In this document: positions 11,666-22,013 of the stretch, in pieces
Numbering within the stretch: the stretch's first letter is position 1
How the letters are laid out: each line of letters starts with the position of its first letter
Assembly (NCBI GenBank): GCA_024760905.1
Contig: CM045746.1
Location: 6,194,466 to 6,258,465, forward strand
Length of the DNA: 64,000 bases
Direction: 5' to 3'
From: Plotosus lineatus
Taxonomy: Eukaryota > Chordata > Actinopteri > Siluriformes > Plotosidae
Notes under the pieces: model-generated
Databases searched by the model: none
The model's input: the letters and a program-made list of their open reading frames with translations, nothing else
Told to the model about the DNA's origin: nothing
Program-made: the position numbers and the translations under genes

Positions 11666-12654
11666 CAGTAATCCCCCGCCACTTCGCGTTTCCTACTACG
11701 TGTCCCCTCAATATCACGGATTTCCCATGAAGAAATTAAAAAAATTAAAGATTACAGTACAACATTCAAAATTCACACACACTACATTCAACTATGCTAC
11801 CCAACATGCTCTGTTCTCTTGCTTGACTTAAGTGTTCTCTAATTGGCTGTGAAGCCAGCAAGCTGATTGGTCGAGATTATATTTCTCAGCATCCAACACC
11901 ATGGGGCTTCCTGTCTTTGTGTTCGAGCTGCATTGTTAGTTCATCTACGCTATGTATCAGCAGTTCTCCAGCCAAGCACCTGAGTTTTTCTCTCTTTGTG
12001 CTCATAAGTACTGCTGTATACACTAAAGATTGGTGGCGTTTATCTCTTTCTCTTTCCCTCTCTGCATGTGCTGCTGAGGGGCGTGGCGAGGGTCTGACGC
12101 TCCCGGTGTCACAGGAAGATCATCTAGTGAACCGAAAAAGAAAAGGAAAATGATGACAGTTAGTGAGAAAGTTAAGCTTCTAGATTTATTAAAAGAAGGG
12201 TGAAGGTTTGCGTCTGTGGCTCGCCATTACGTCATTAACGAGTCGACTGTGCGCTACATTAAGAAGTAGGAAGAGAAAATACGCATATCACTCGGCCCCA
12301 AAGATGCAGGAGACCAAGTACGATGAAACAAAGACTTTTATTGAGCTCAGAGGAAGCACTGGGGTGTGGGAAAACAGTGTTCACCATAGTGGTGAGGGAA
12401 AAACAGTGTCGAGCACAGAGCTCCTCTAGCGCGCTGATGGCTGAGTCAATTCAGGCGAGTTCTCTGGATTTCGCCTGCGGGTAACAGCCACGCCCCTCAC
12501 CAGCGCATGCAGAAAGAGAGAGAAGTTAAACACCGCCAACTAGCACAGACCATATCAGTCACCGCGCAATAAGGCCGTTGTGAAAATGCCTTATCATTGT
12601 GGATTACGGACTGCCATAAAAATAATGTGAGTTTGGAAACTAATATGATACGTA

Positions 12655-12960
12655 CAGTCGGCCCTCTACTTACGAAACCCCTGGGCACCAAAATTCCAGG
12701 TTACGAAAAACATTTTCCTAAGTTTTCGTCCCCGGGATACGAAAACAACCTCCTCTTACGAAAAGCGTCAGATGCGCCATTCAAAATTCAAACGTGCCAA
12801 TCAAAATTTCACACGATGCGCGAGTTGCTCGCTCATTGGCTGTTTCCCAACATTCCGCCCTGCTGGCCTCCCATTGGCTAGGAGGGATGACGCAGCGAAC
12901 GTGACCCATACTTCCTGTATCATACTTCCTGTTTGCACACGCGTGAAGGAGAGTTGACTG
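12655..12960 (+). mobile_element. 5' part of a CAGTCGGCC-type inverted-repeat element
   Basis: It begins CAGTCGGCCCTCTACTTACG and follows the same order as the left ends at 15557 and 34206 (CCCCTGG, TTACGAAAAACATTTTC, AAAATTCAAACG). The right end was not found, so this is a partial or diverged copy. Confidence 0.65.
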
Positions 12961-13229
12961 TTGGCTTGTTTTGAGATTGATCATGTAGCGTTATATTTCA
13001 TTATCGCCGAAACCCCTCTACAATCGGGACGATATTGAACCAGAAGGAGACCTTAAAGCGGAAATACAGTGACGGAGGTGATTATTTCGGCACGATAATA
13101 AAACAGAGTGCTCCGTGGGAGAAGACCTCCAATCTTGCAAGGAAGCAAGTTAATATTAAATGAGGACCTCTGATCTTTCAAACAGGTACAGTAATTCCGC
13201 TTTAAATAAAACATCCCGTCCATTTCAAG

Positions 13230-14663
13230 AGAATTGTTCCGTCATGACATACCGGTTGAGGTATGGAAGTGTCTAGGGGAGGTAGCAGTAGATTTTCTGA
13301 CAAGAATATTCAACAAGGTCTTAGAAAGTGAGCAGATGCCGGAGGAATGGAGGAGAAGTGTGCTTGTGCCCATTTTTAAGAACAAGGGAGACGTACAGAG
13401 TTGTGGCAACTACAGAGGGATAAAGTTGATGAGCCATACAATGAAGCTATGGGAAAGAATATTGGAACCTAGACTAAGGGCAGAAGTCAGCATTTGTGAA
13501 CAACAGTTTGGTTTCATGCCAAGAAAGAGCACCACAGATGCAGTGTTTGCTTTGAGGATGTTAATAGAGAAGTACAGAGAAGGTCAGAAGGAGCTGCATT
13601 GTGCTTTTGTGGATCTGGAGAAAGCATATGACAGGATGCCGAGAGAAGAACTGTGGTATTGTATGAGGAAGTCTGGAGTGGCAGAGAAGTATGTTAGAGT
13701 GGTGCAGGACATGTATGAGAGATGTAAGACAGTGGTGAGGTGTGCTGTCGGTGTGACAGAAGAGTTCAAGGTGGAGGTGGGACTGCATCAAGGGTCAGCT
13801 CTGAGCCCCTTCTTGTTTGCTATGGTGATGGACAGGCTGACAGACGAGGTGAGACAAGAATCTCCATGGACTATGATGTTTGCAGATGACATCGTGATCT
13901 GTAGTGAGAGCAGAGAACAAGTGGAGGAAAATCTAGAGAGGTGGAGGTATGCCCTGGAAAGGAGGGGAATGAAGGTTAGTCTCAGTAAGACAAAATACAT
14001 GTGTGTGAACGACAAGGACCCAAGAGGAACGGTGAGGTTACAGGGGGCAGAGATAAGGAAGGTGGAGGATTTTAAGTACTTAGGCTCAACAATCCAGAGC
14101 AATGGAGAGTGTGGAAAAGAGGTGAAGAAGCGCGTGCAGGCAGGTTGGAATGGATGGAGAAAAGTGTCCGGTGTGATGTGTGATAGGAAGGTATCGGCAA
14201 GAATGAAAAAAAAAGTGTACAAGACGGTGTTGAGGCCAGCGATGTTGTATGGTTTAGAAACAGTGGCGCTGAGGAAAAGACAGGAGTCAGAGTTGGAGGT
14301 AGCAGAGATGAAAATGTTGAGGTTCTCTTTGGGAGTAACGAGGATGGATAGGATCAGAAACGAGTACATCAGAGGGACAGCACATGTAAAGATGTTTTGG
14401 AGACAAAGTCAGAGAGGCTAGATTGAGATGGTTTGGACATGTACAGAGGAGGGATAGTGAGTATATTGGCAGTAGGATGCTGAGGTTGGAACTACCAGCA
14501 GAAGGCCCAGAGTAAGACCAAAGAGAATATTTATGAATGTGGTGAAGGCGAACATGAAGGTCGTTGGAGTAAGAGTAGAAGATGCAGAGGATAGGGAGAG
14601 ATGGAGGCAGATCATTTGCTGTGGCGACCCCTGAAGGGAACAGCCGAAAGAAAAAGAAGAAGA
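13230..14663 (+). mobile_element. 5'-truncated RTE-like LINE with reverse transcriptase
   Basis: An uninterrupted frame from 13234 to 14421 encodes most of a non-LTR reverse transcriptase: DIPVEVWKCLGE, FKNKGDVQSCGNYRGI, QQFGFMPRKSTTDAVF, FVDLEKAYDRMP, LHQGSALSPFLF and the catalytic FADDIVI. The N-terminal endonuclease is missing (5' truncation). After a frame break at 14421 the end of the protein and a 3' tail follow, ending GAACAGCCGAAAGAAAAAG at about 14659. A near full-length copy of the same family is at 28947-31921 on the minus strand. RTE clade is inferred from ~3-kb size and single-ORF plan. Confidence 0.85.
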
Positions 14664-15262
14664 TGATCAGGATGTTTTGCAGGAAAACCTGAGGCCGTCT
14701 ATCAGACAGTTGAAGCTAAAAAGAAGATGGATGCTGCAACAAGACAATGATCCAAAACACAGAAGTAAATCAACTTCAGACTGGTTTCAGAAGAACAAAA
14801 TACACGTTCTGGAGTGGCCAAGTCAAAGTGCAGACTTGAACCCCATTAAAATGCTGTGGCATGACCTCAAGACAGCGATTCATGCCAGACATCCCAGGAA
14901 TCTGACTGATCTACAGCAGTTTTGTAAAGAAGAATGGACCAAGATTAGTCCTGATCGATGTGCCAGACTGATCTGCAGCTACAGGAAGCGTCTGGTTCAA
15001 GTTATTGCTGCCAAAGGGGGGGGGGCCACAAAATATTAAATGTGATGGTTCAGTTACATATTCCTCCCCCTTCTGTCATTGTTTGCATGCTGTCCTCATT
15101 AAAATATGAAAACCTATAAATGTTTGGATGGTTTTAGTTAAAGCAGACACTGTTTTTTCATCTGTGTGATTTTGACAAAGATCAGATCACATTTGATGGT
15201 GATTTTATGCAGAAATGTGAGAAATTCTAAAAGGTTCATATACTTTTTCATACCACTGTATA
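14664..15262 (+). mobile_element. 3' half of a Tc1-like transposon
   Basis: A frame at 14677-15039 encodes the C-terminal half of a Tc1 transposase: QQDNDPKHRSKSTSDWF (second catalytic D) and QSADLNPIKMLWHDLK, where the usual catalytic E of NPIE is K. The missing E argues for inactivity. The 5' half is absent; it starts right after the LINE tail. The 3' end near 15262 reads CATACCACTGTATATA. Confidence 0.75.
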
Positions 15263-15369
15263 TAGGTGAGTGGGTGTCCTTAAGAAGTGGCAGAAGTCAT
15301 TTTGCGGTTTTTCGCATATCGCGGAGAAGGCTGGTCCCCATTAATCGTGAAATAAGGGGGATTACTGTA

Positions 15370-15550
15370 AATACCCACCTAACCCACCCAAAACATCTAA
15401 ATATGAACCTAACCATCAAATCCTGCCCACTCAACAACTGAAGCATCCACCGAACCAACCAAACCTACACATACCTAAATACCTACCTAACGAACCAAAC
15501 CTAGCCAATCAGCCAAAATCCAAAAATATCCATTTAAACAGCCATATACG
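15370..15550. repeat. Minisatellite, ~40-bp units (right block)
   Basis: This continues the unit pattern of 10310-11665 directly after the Tigger-like element: AAATACCCACCTAACC, then CATCTAAATATGAACCTAACC and so on. Confidence 0.85.
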
Positions 15551-15556
15551 TATATA

Positions 15557-16182
15557 CAGTTGGCCCCCAATTTACAAAGACCCCTTTGTACGAAATCCCT
15601 GGATTACGAAAAACATTTTCTTGAGTTTCCGTCCCCGAAATACGAAACAACCCCCTCTTACAAAAAGAAATTCAACATTCAAACGCGCCAATCAAAATTT
15701 CACACAACGCGCGAGTTGATCTCTCATTGGCTGTCTCTCAACATCCCGCCCCTCTGGCCTCCCAGATAGAGACAGAAGGAAGCTTAACTCTTTAGTTTAG
15801 TTTTTTTAAGTTATTTTAATTCAGTAAATGTTTAATAAATGTGGGCGCATTTGAGCTCATCTGGAATTCCGATCCCTCAAGGATTCAAATTAAAGTTGAG
15901 TTTGTCAAGCAGGGAAGGTGCTTTGAATTCACGTCTTGTGGGCGTGGCCCGCAGTGCGCGCACAAGAGAGAGAGAGAGAGAGAGAGAGAAGGAATAACGC
16001 TTTAGTTTAGTTTTTTTTAAGTTATTTTAATTCAGTAAATGTTTAATAAATGTGAGTGCATTTGAGCTTATCTGGCATCCCGATCCCTCAAGGAATCAAA
16101 TTAAAATTGAGTTTGCCAAGCAGGGAATGCGCTTGGAATTCATGTCTTGTGGGTGTGGCCCGCAGCGCGCACGCGAGAGAAG

Positions 16183-16235
<53 letters not shown>

Positions 16236-16573
16236 GGGAGGGAGAGAGAGAGAGAGAGAGAGAGAGCGGGAGAGAGAGAGGTGTGTGTGTGTGCTCATTA
16301 AAGTGTTTAATAATGGTTTAATTAACAAATATGTTAATAAACTGGTTTAATTGTTTAATAAATAATTTTCTTTTACTTCTAACACATATTTCATACAAAA
16401 TTGGTGTACTTTTATCATTTTTAAAGGGGTTATGGGGTTTATCCAATCCAAGGACTGGAGACTTGGAACGAATTAGGCGTTTAACATGTAAGGTACGACC
16501 CCTACTTACAAAATCTCCGCAATACGAAAAAGGGCTCTGGAACGGATTAATTTCATAAATTGGGGGCCGACTG
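15557..16573 (+). mobile_element. Non-autonomous inverted-repeat element with internal duplication
   Basis: Ends CAGTTGGCCCCCAATTTA and the complement of AAATTGGGGGCCGACTG are flanked by TA. Inside, a ~225-bp unit is tandemly duplicated (about 15785-15990 and 16000-16190), each ending in a (GA)n run after TGGGCGTGGCCCGCAG or TGGGTGTGGCCCGCAG. No transposase is visible. The copy at 34206-35178 has the same structure. Confidence 0.85.
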
Positions 16574-16889
16574 TATACTGTTGAAATAACAATCTAGACA
16601 CTGCCAATAAACAATGTAGTTGATGTAATTACCTACTCATTTTACAAAATCAACAAACCATCCATTGACATAGCCACCCATTTTCCAAACTAGCTTGATG
16701 CAATTAACCTCCAACTCCTTCTTGGCCTGATGGGCCTCTTACCAACATGGTCATCTATTCATTTCAGCAGCAAATCCATCCCCTCACCACTTACCTAATT
16801 AACCAATAATCATATGAGATGTTCATATTTACGGCAGTGGTGTAAATTATGACATTTAGAAGATACAGGTGAAACGCACCAGTGATGAT
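16574..16889. other. VPS37A 3' flank
   Basis: Unique AT-rich sequence downstream of the VPS37A stop codon (minus strand). It should contain the 3' UTR; no clear poly(A) signal was fixed. Confidence 0.4.
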
Positions 16890-17605
16890 CTAGTGTGCAG
16901 AGGGGAACGGTCCGTGCACAGCAATTGACTGCTGAAGTTTTTCTTCTTTCGCTCGTCTGCTGTGGCAAAGCTATAGAGAAACGGAACGTTGATTGAATGA
17001 GAACGTTTAACTTCCTGTGTATGAGAAGCTGTACCCACATCAGGGTCTGATGAGATTAGAGGACATGGTGTGAGGTGGGATGTGGGCGGAGCTTAGTCTA
17101 GGTAACATTAATAATCAAGAAAATGCAACATGAATTTCTTTGATCGTACCGTCCTCTTCTCCATGAAGCTGGTGAGAAAGTCATCAATCTCCATCTTTCC
17201 TTCCAGAAAGTTCTCAGCTGTCTCCTCAGACTCCTCCTCGGCCTGATGGGCCGCGACCTTTAACCTTGCCTGCAGGGCACTCAGACTGCAGTTCTAAATG
17301 AGGAGAAAGGGTTTGTATGGGTTACAGTACTGTGTTTGTGTGTCTGTGTTTTACAGGCGTAAAAGTTTACCTCACTGAGCTCATGCTGCCTCTGCATTTT
17401 GGTCTGGAACGCTGACTTCATCTGGGTCAGCTGGTCATACTACACACACACACACCAATGGATCATATTATTGCATTCCAACACAGTGTGTGTGTGTGTG
17501 TGTGTGTGTGTATTCCTCACTTTGTACAGCATCTCCTGTCTCTTCCCGTCCAGTTGAGGCTCCAGCTGTAGATTCTTTTCTGTCCAAACACAACCATTAG
17601 ATTTA

Positions 17606-17670
<65 letters not shown>

Positions 17671-20600
17671 CACATACTGGCCACAGTGATGATGGTATCA
17701 ACTAGGTCTTCTTTATCACTGGAGACCTGTTTGAGTTGAGGCAGTGACGCAAAATAATCCAGCAGAACGTCTTCATTTTCACTCATGTCCTTCAGCTGAG
17801 ACACACTGGACACACACACACACACACACACACACTGTATTTTAATAATTCTAGCTCTCTAAAGTATGTCATATAAACCTGCTTCATGTTTTATTAATGA
17901 CAACCAAAGCCCCTGAACAGATCTTTAAATATTTCATGAACATGCAAAAATGAGCAAACAATTAAAACTAGCTCTGATAAGTTTCTTTATTTAAAAAAAA
18001 AAAATCTACATCTTTCAACTCTTAATTTGCATATTGCTTTGTGAACGTTCAAAGTGGTTCAGCTTGTTTCATGATATCACATGTCATTTGTTGCCTCCCC
18101 CACTAATGAGTTAATACAAGTATCACAGACAAAACGTAACATTAATGGCACCGTGGAGACAGTTACAGTAGATAGTTACCTCATCTCAGAAACTTCTGGA
18201 AAGGAATCCGGGATTTCGGGCATTCTGTAGATGTAGCCGTTCAATCCGGTCTTTGAAAAAAAAAATAGTATTAGTACGTGATCAACATGCTTTGACCAAA
18301 CAGAATCCAGAAACCAAATTATTAAGTCTAATAAGGTATGACGCAAAAGGGGCAGTAATTAAAAGACAGCAGTGAAACATAGTAAGCACTGCCACAAGAT
18401 GGATCGGATTCACAGGATGTGATGGGAAGTAGAGGAGAAGGGTCTAGGTGAAGAGCAGCACTTACCTGTGAGTCAGTCGTAGGGACGGGCAGCGGAAGGT
18501 CTGTTATCAGACCGTATGTGGGTGCTGGAGGACGGTTTGACACTTGCTGTGTCTCTGATCCCGGGGGTGGTGGGATTGGGGTGGGGACGACAGGCCATTG
18601 GGGGTCCTGGCCCGGGAAGGTGGAGACAAAATGAAAGTTCTGTGTGGGGTACGGTGGCTTATACATGCTGAAATAAGAGAACACACAGCAAATTTTTATT
18701 TTAAATATATTAAAAATAGAAATATTATGTTTAAGTGTCTTGTAATCATGCTATTAAAAAAATCATAGGGTTACAGTAGCAACCAAGATTTTGAGCACTA
18801 TCAATATTTTCAGGCTCATGATAGTTGACTTAAGTTTTGTAGACAAGGGTGATAGAGTATGACATCATTGACAAATTTGCATATTGGGATGATTGATAGA
18901 AAAACAGACAGGGCTTAAATTTATGCTGTTCCTATAGAACACCAGTGGGCAAAAAAAAAGTCCGTTGGTCTTTTTAATCTGGCCCGCTGAAGATTGGTTG
19001 GTACAGAATTCATGTTTGATGTGAATGATTGACCAGTTGCATTCATTTGACTTTGACTTGTAATGACAGTATTTCAACACCAGTGGCACACTGGGTGCAG
19101 TCGGGGTTGTTTTTTGGCCCTCGAGCCACTTCCTGTTATCACTCTTCCGCACAGAGCCCATCTACAGCAATGTCAGAGAATAGAAAAGTCGACAGTGATT
19201 GTCGGGTGGTTCATAAGGAATGGACTAAATACTTTTTTACTGAAGTCTATACAAAGACTGTATGTCTTATTTGCCAAGAAACCCATGCGGTTTTAAAAGA
19301 ATACAACATCAGCCGCCACTTTTCCACCAAGCATGCTAATTACACCAACAACATGTCACTGCACGTAGGTCGGGCTACCCCTGATAGGTTGGTCGCGAGC
19401 TTGCAGGCTCAGCAAAATACGTTCATCCGGGCAACTTCTGTGGTACAGCTCGACCATGTAGTGAAGCCGGTTGTGAAACTTGTTAAGTTTATTAGAGCGA
19501 CGGGACTTCACCACCATCAGTTTAATTCATTTTCCTGAAGAAACTGATGCTGATCACAGGGACTTGCTTTTGACCTTCTAATGTCCGCTGGTTCAGTTTA
19601 GGGAAAGTATGTCAACGAGTGTGGAGCTTAAACAGGAGATTCTTTCATTTTTGGAGCTACTTGAGACCACTAACAACTTGCCTGAGCAGAATGACACAGA
19701 TTGGCTGTGATTTAACTTTTACTGGACAGACTGACCCACATGAAGAAGCTGAATGTGAAGCTACCAGGGAAAAAACAGTTTGTGCATGAAACGCGAGTAA
19801 ACGTCAGAGCCTTCAAAACCAGGCTAGCTTTATTTTCAAAGCAAATGCCAGACAGGTGATTCGCTCATGTCCCCCACACTGGGCATATTAAAAAACACCC
19901 TGCAATGTGAAAAAAATCCAGGAAAGCACTGGAGGATCTGCATGAAGAGTTCTGTCGTTGGTTTCTTGATTTTGGAAAAATTAAGAGGACACTTCAGCTG
20001 GTGTCAGGTCCCTTCTCACAAGAGCCTGAAACGGTACCACAGGAGTTGCAGTTGGATATGATTGATCTGTAATGGGGAATTATGTTAAAGGTGAAGTTCA
20101 ACTCCTTTAAACTGGATGAGTTTTATGCTTTATTAAGTGCAGCCAAATTTCCAAACAGCCAGAAGATGGCACAGAAGATGCTGGTGTTGCTTGGCTCAAC
20201 ATACTAGTCCTCAAAAAATTAGCATATTTTGATAAAGTTCATTATTTTCTGTAATGTACTGATAAAAATTAAACTTTCATATATTTTAGATTCATTGCAC
20301 ACCAACTGAAATATTTCAGGTCTTTTATTGTTTTAATACTGATGATTTTGGCATACAAAATCTGTTGGCATCATACTGATGAAAACCCAAAATTCCTATC
20401 TCAAAAAATTAGCATATCATGTTCAGGTAGTCTAAACGAGCTATTAACCTAATCATCTGAATCAACCAATTAACTCTAAACACCTGCAAAAGATTCCTGA
20501 GGCTTTTAAAAACTCCCAGCCTGGTTCATTACTCAAAACCACAATCATGGGTAAGACTGCCGACCTGACTGTTGTCCAGAAGGCCATCATTGACACCCTC

Positions 20601-21958
20601 AAGCAAGAGTGTAAGACACAGAAAGAAATCTCTGAGCGAATAGGCTGTTCCCAGAGTGCTGTATCAAGGCACGGGAAGGAAAAAGTGTGGCAGAAAACAC
20701 TGAACAACCAGAAGAGGTGACCGGACCCTGAGGAAGATTGTGGAGAAGGGCCGATACCAGACCTTGGGGGACCTGTGGAAACAGTGGACTGGGCTACAGG
20801 TGCCGCATTCCCCAGGTCAAGCCACTTTTGAACCAGAAACAGCGGCAGAAGCACCTGACCTGGGCTACAGAGAAGCAGCACTGGAATGTTGCTCAGTGGT
20901 CAAAAGTACTTTTTTCGGATGAAAGCAAATTTTGCATGTCATTCGGAAATCAAGGTGCCAGAGTCTGGAGGAAGACTGGGGAGAAGGAAATGCCAAAATG
21001 CCTGAAGTCCAGTGTCAAGTACCCACAGTCAGTGATGGTCTGGGGTGCCATGTCAGCTGCTGGTGTTGGTCCACTGTGTTTTATCAAGGGCAGAGTCAAT
21101 GCAGCTAGCTATCAGGAGATTTTGGAGCACTTCATGCTTCCATCTGCTGAAAAGCTTTATGGAGATGAAGGTTTCATTTTTCAGCATGACCTGGCACCTG
21201 CTCACAGTGCCAAAACCACTGCTAAATGGTTTACTGACCATGGTATTACTGTGCTCAATTGGCCTGCCAACTCTCCTGACCTGAAGCCCATAGAGAATCT
21301 GTGGGATATTGTGAAGAGAAAGTTGAGAGACACCAGACCCAACACTGTGGATGAGCTTAAGACTGCTATCGAAGCATCCTGGGCCTCCGTAACACCTCAG
21401 CAGTGCCACAGGCTGATTGCCTCCATGCCACGCCGCATTGAAGCAGTCATTTCTGCAAAAGGATTCCCGACCAAGTATTGAGTGCAGAACTGAACATAAT
21501 TATTTGAAGGTTGACTTTTTTTGTATTAAAAACACTTTTTTTTTATTGGTCAGATAAAATATGCTAATTTTTTGAGATAAGGATTTTTGGTTTTTCTTTA
21601 CTTTTTTGCCAAAATTATCAATATTAAAACAATAAAAGGCTTGAACTACTTCAGTTGTGTGTAATGAATCTAAAATATACGAAAGACTTGTGTTTTTCAG
21701 TACATTACAGAAAATAATGAACTTTATCACAATATGCTAATTTTTTGAGAAGGACTAGTATATCTGTGAACAGACTTTTAGTCTTGCACGTTTTGATTTG
21801 GCATAGGTTTTTATGTCGGATGCCCTTCCTGACACAACCCTATAGCAAGGGAGAGAAACAAGCTGACGGCTGGTTCTTTTACATGCCTCATACCATAGAC
21901 AGTGAGAGACATGGCCGGCCTTTGATAACCCGGTTATCATATATATATATATATATAT

Positions 21959-22013
<55 letters not shown>

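Larger units (their letters stand above)
11666..15367. mobile_element. Tigger/pogo-like DNA transposon carrying nested insertions
   Basis: Ends are CAGTAATCCCCCGCCACTTC and the complement of GGGGGATTACTG, flanked by TA on both sides (11664-11665, 15368-15369). A decayed N-terminal transposase domain is at about 12119-12275 (+): MMTVSEKVKLLDLLKEG, a stop, then RFASVARHY and STVRYIKK, the CENP-B-type helix-turn-helix seen in Tigger proteins. The rest of the transposase is lost or replaced by insertions: an inverted-repeat element from 12655, a LINE fragment (13230-14663) and a Tc1-like remnant (14664-15262). Confidence 0.8.

Noticed and set aside
13234..14421. 395-codon open frame as a host gene
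   Set aside because: It is a LINE reverse transcriptase with a second copy at 29.4-30.5 kb.
19029..19538. 169-codon frame as a host zinc-finger gene
   Set aside because: It is the BED-finger part of a hAT transposase within an element with target duplications, antisense in a VPS37A intron.
20738..21481. 247-codon frame as a domesticated transposase
   Set aside because: The flanking inverted repeats and TA duplications show an ordinary Tc1 insertion, and the N-terminal half is out of frame.
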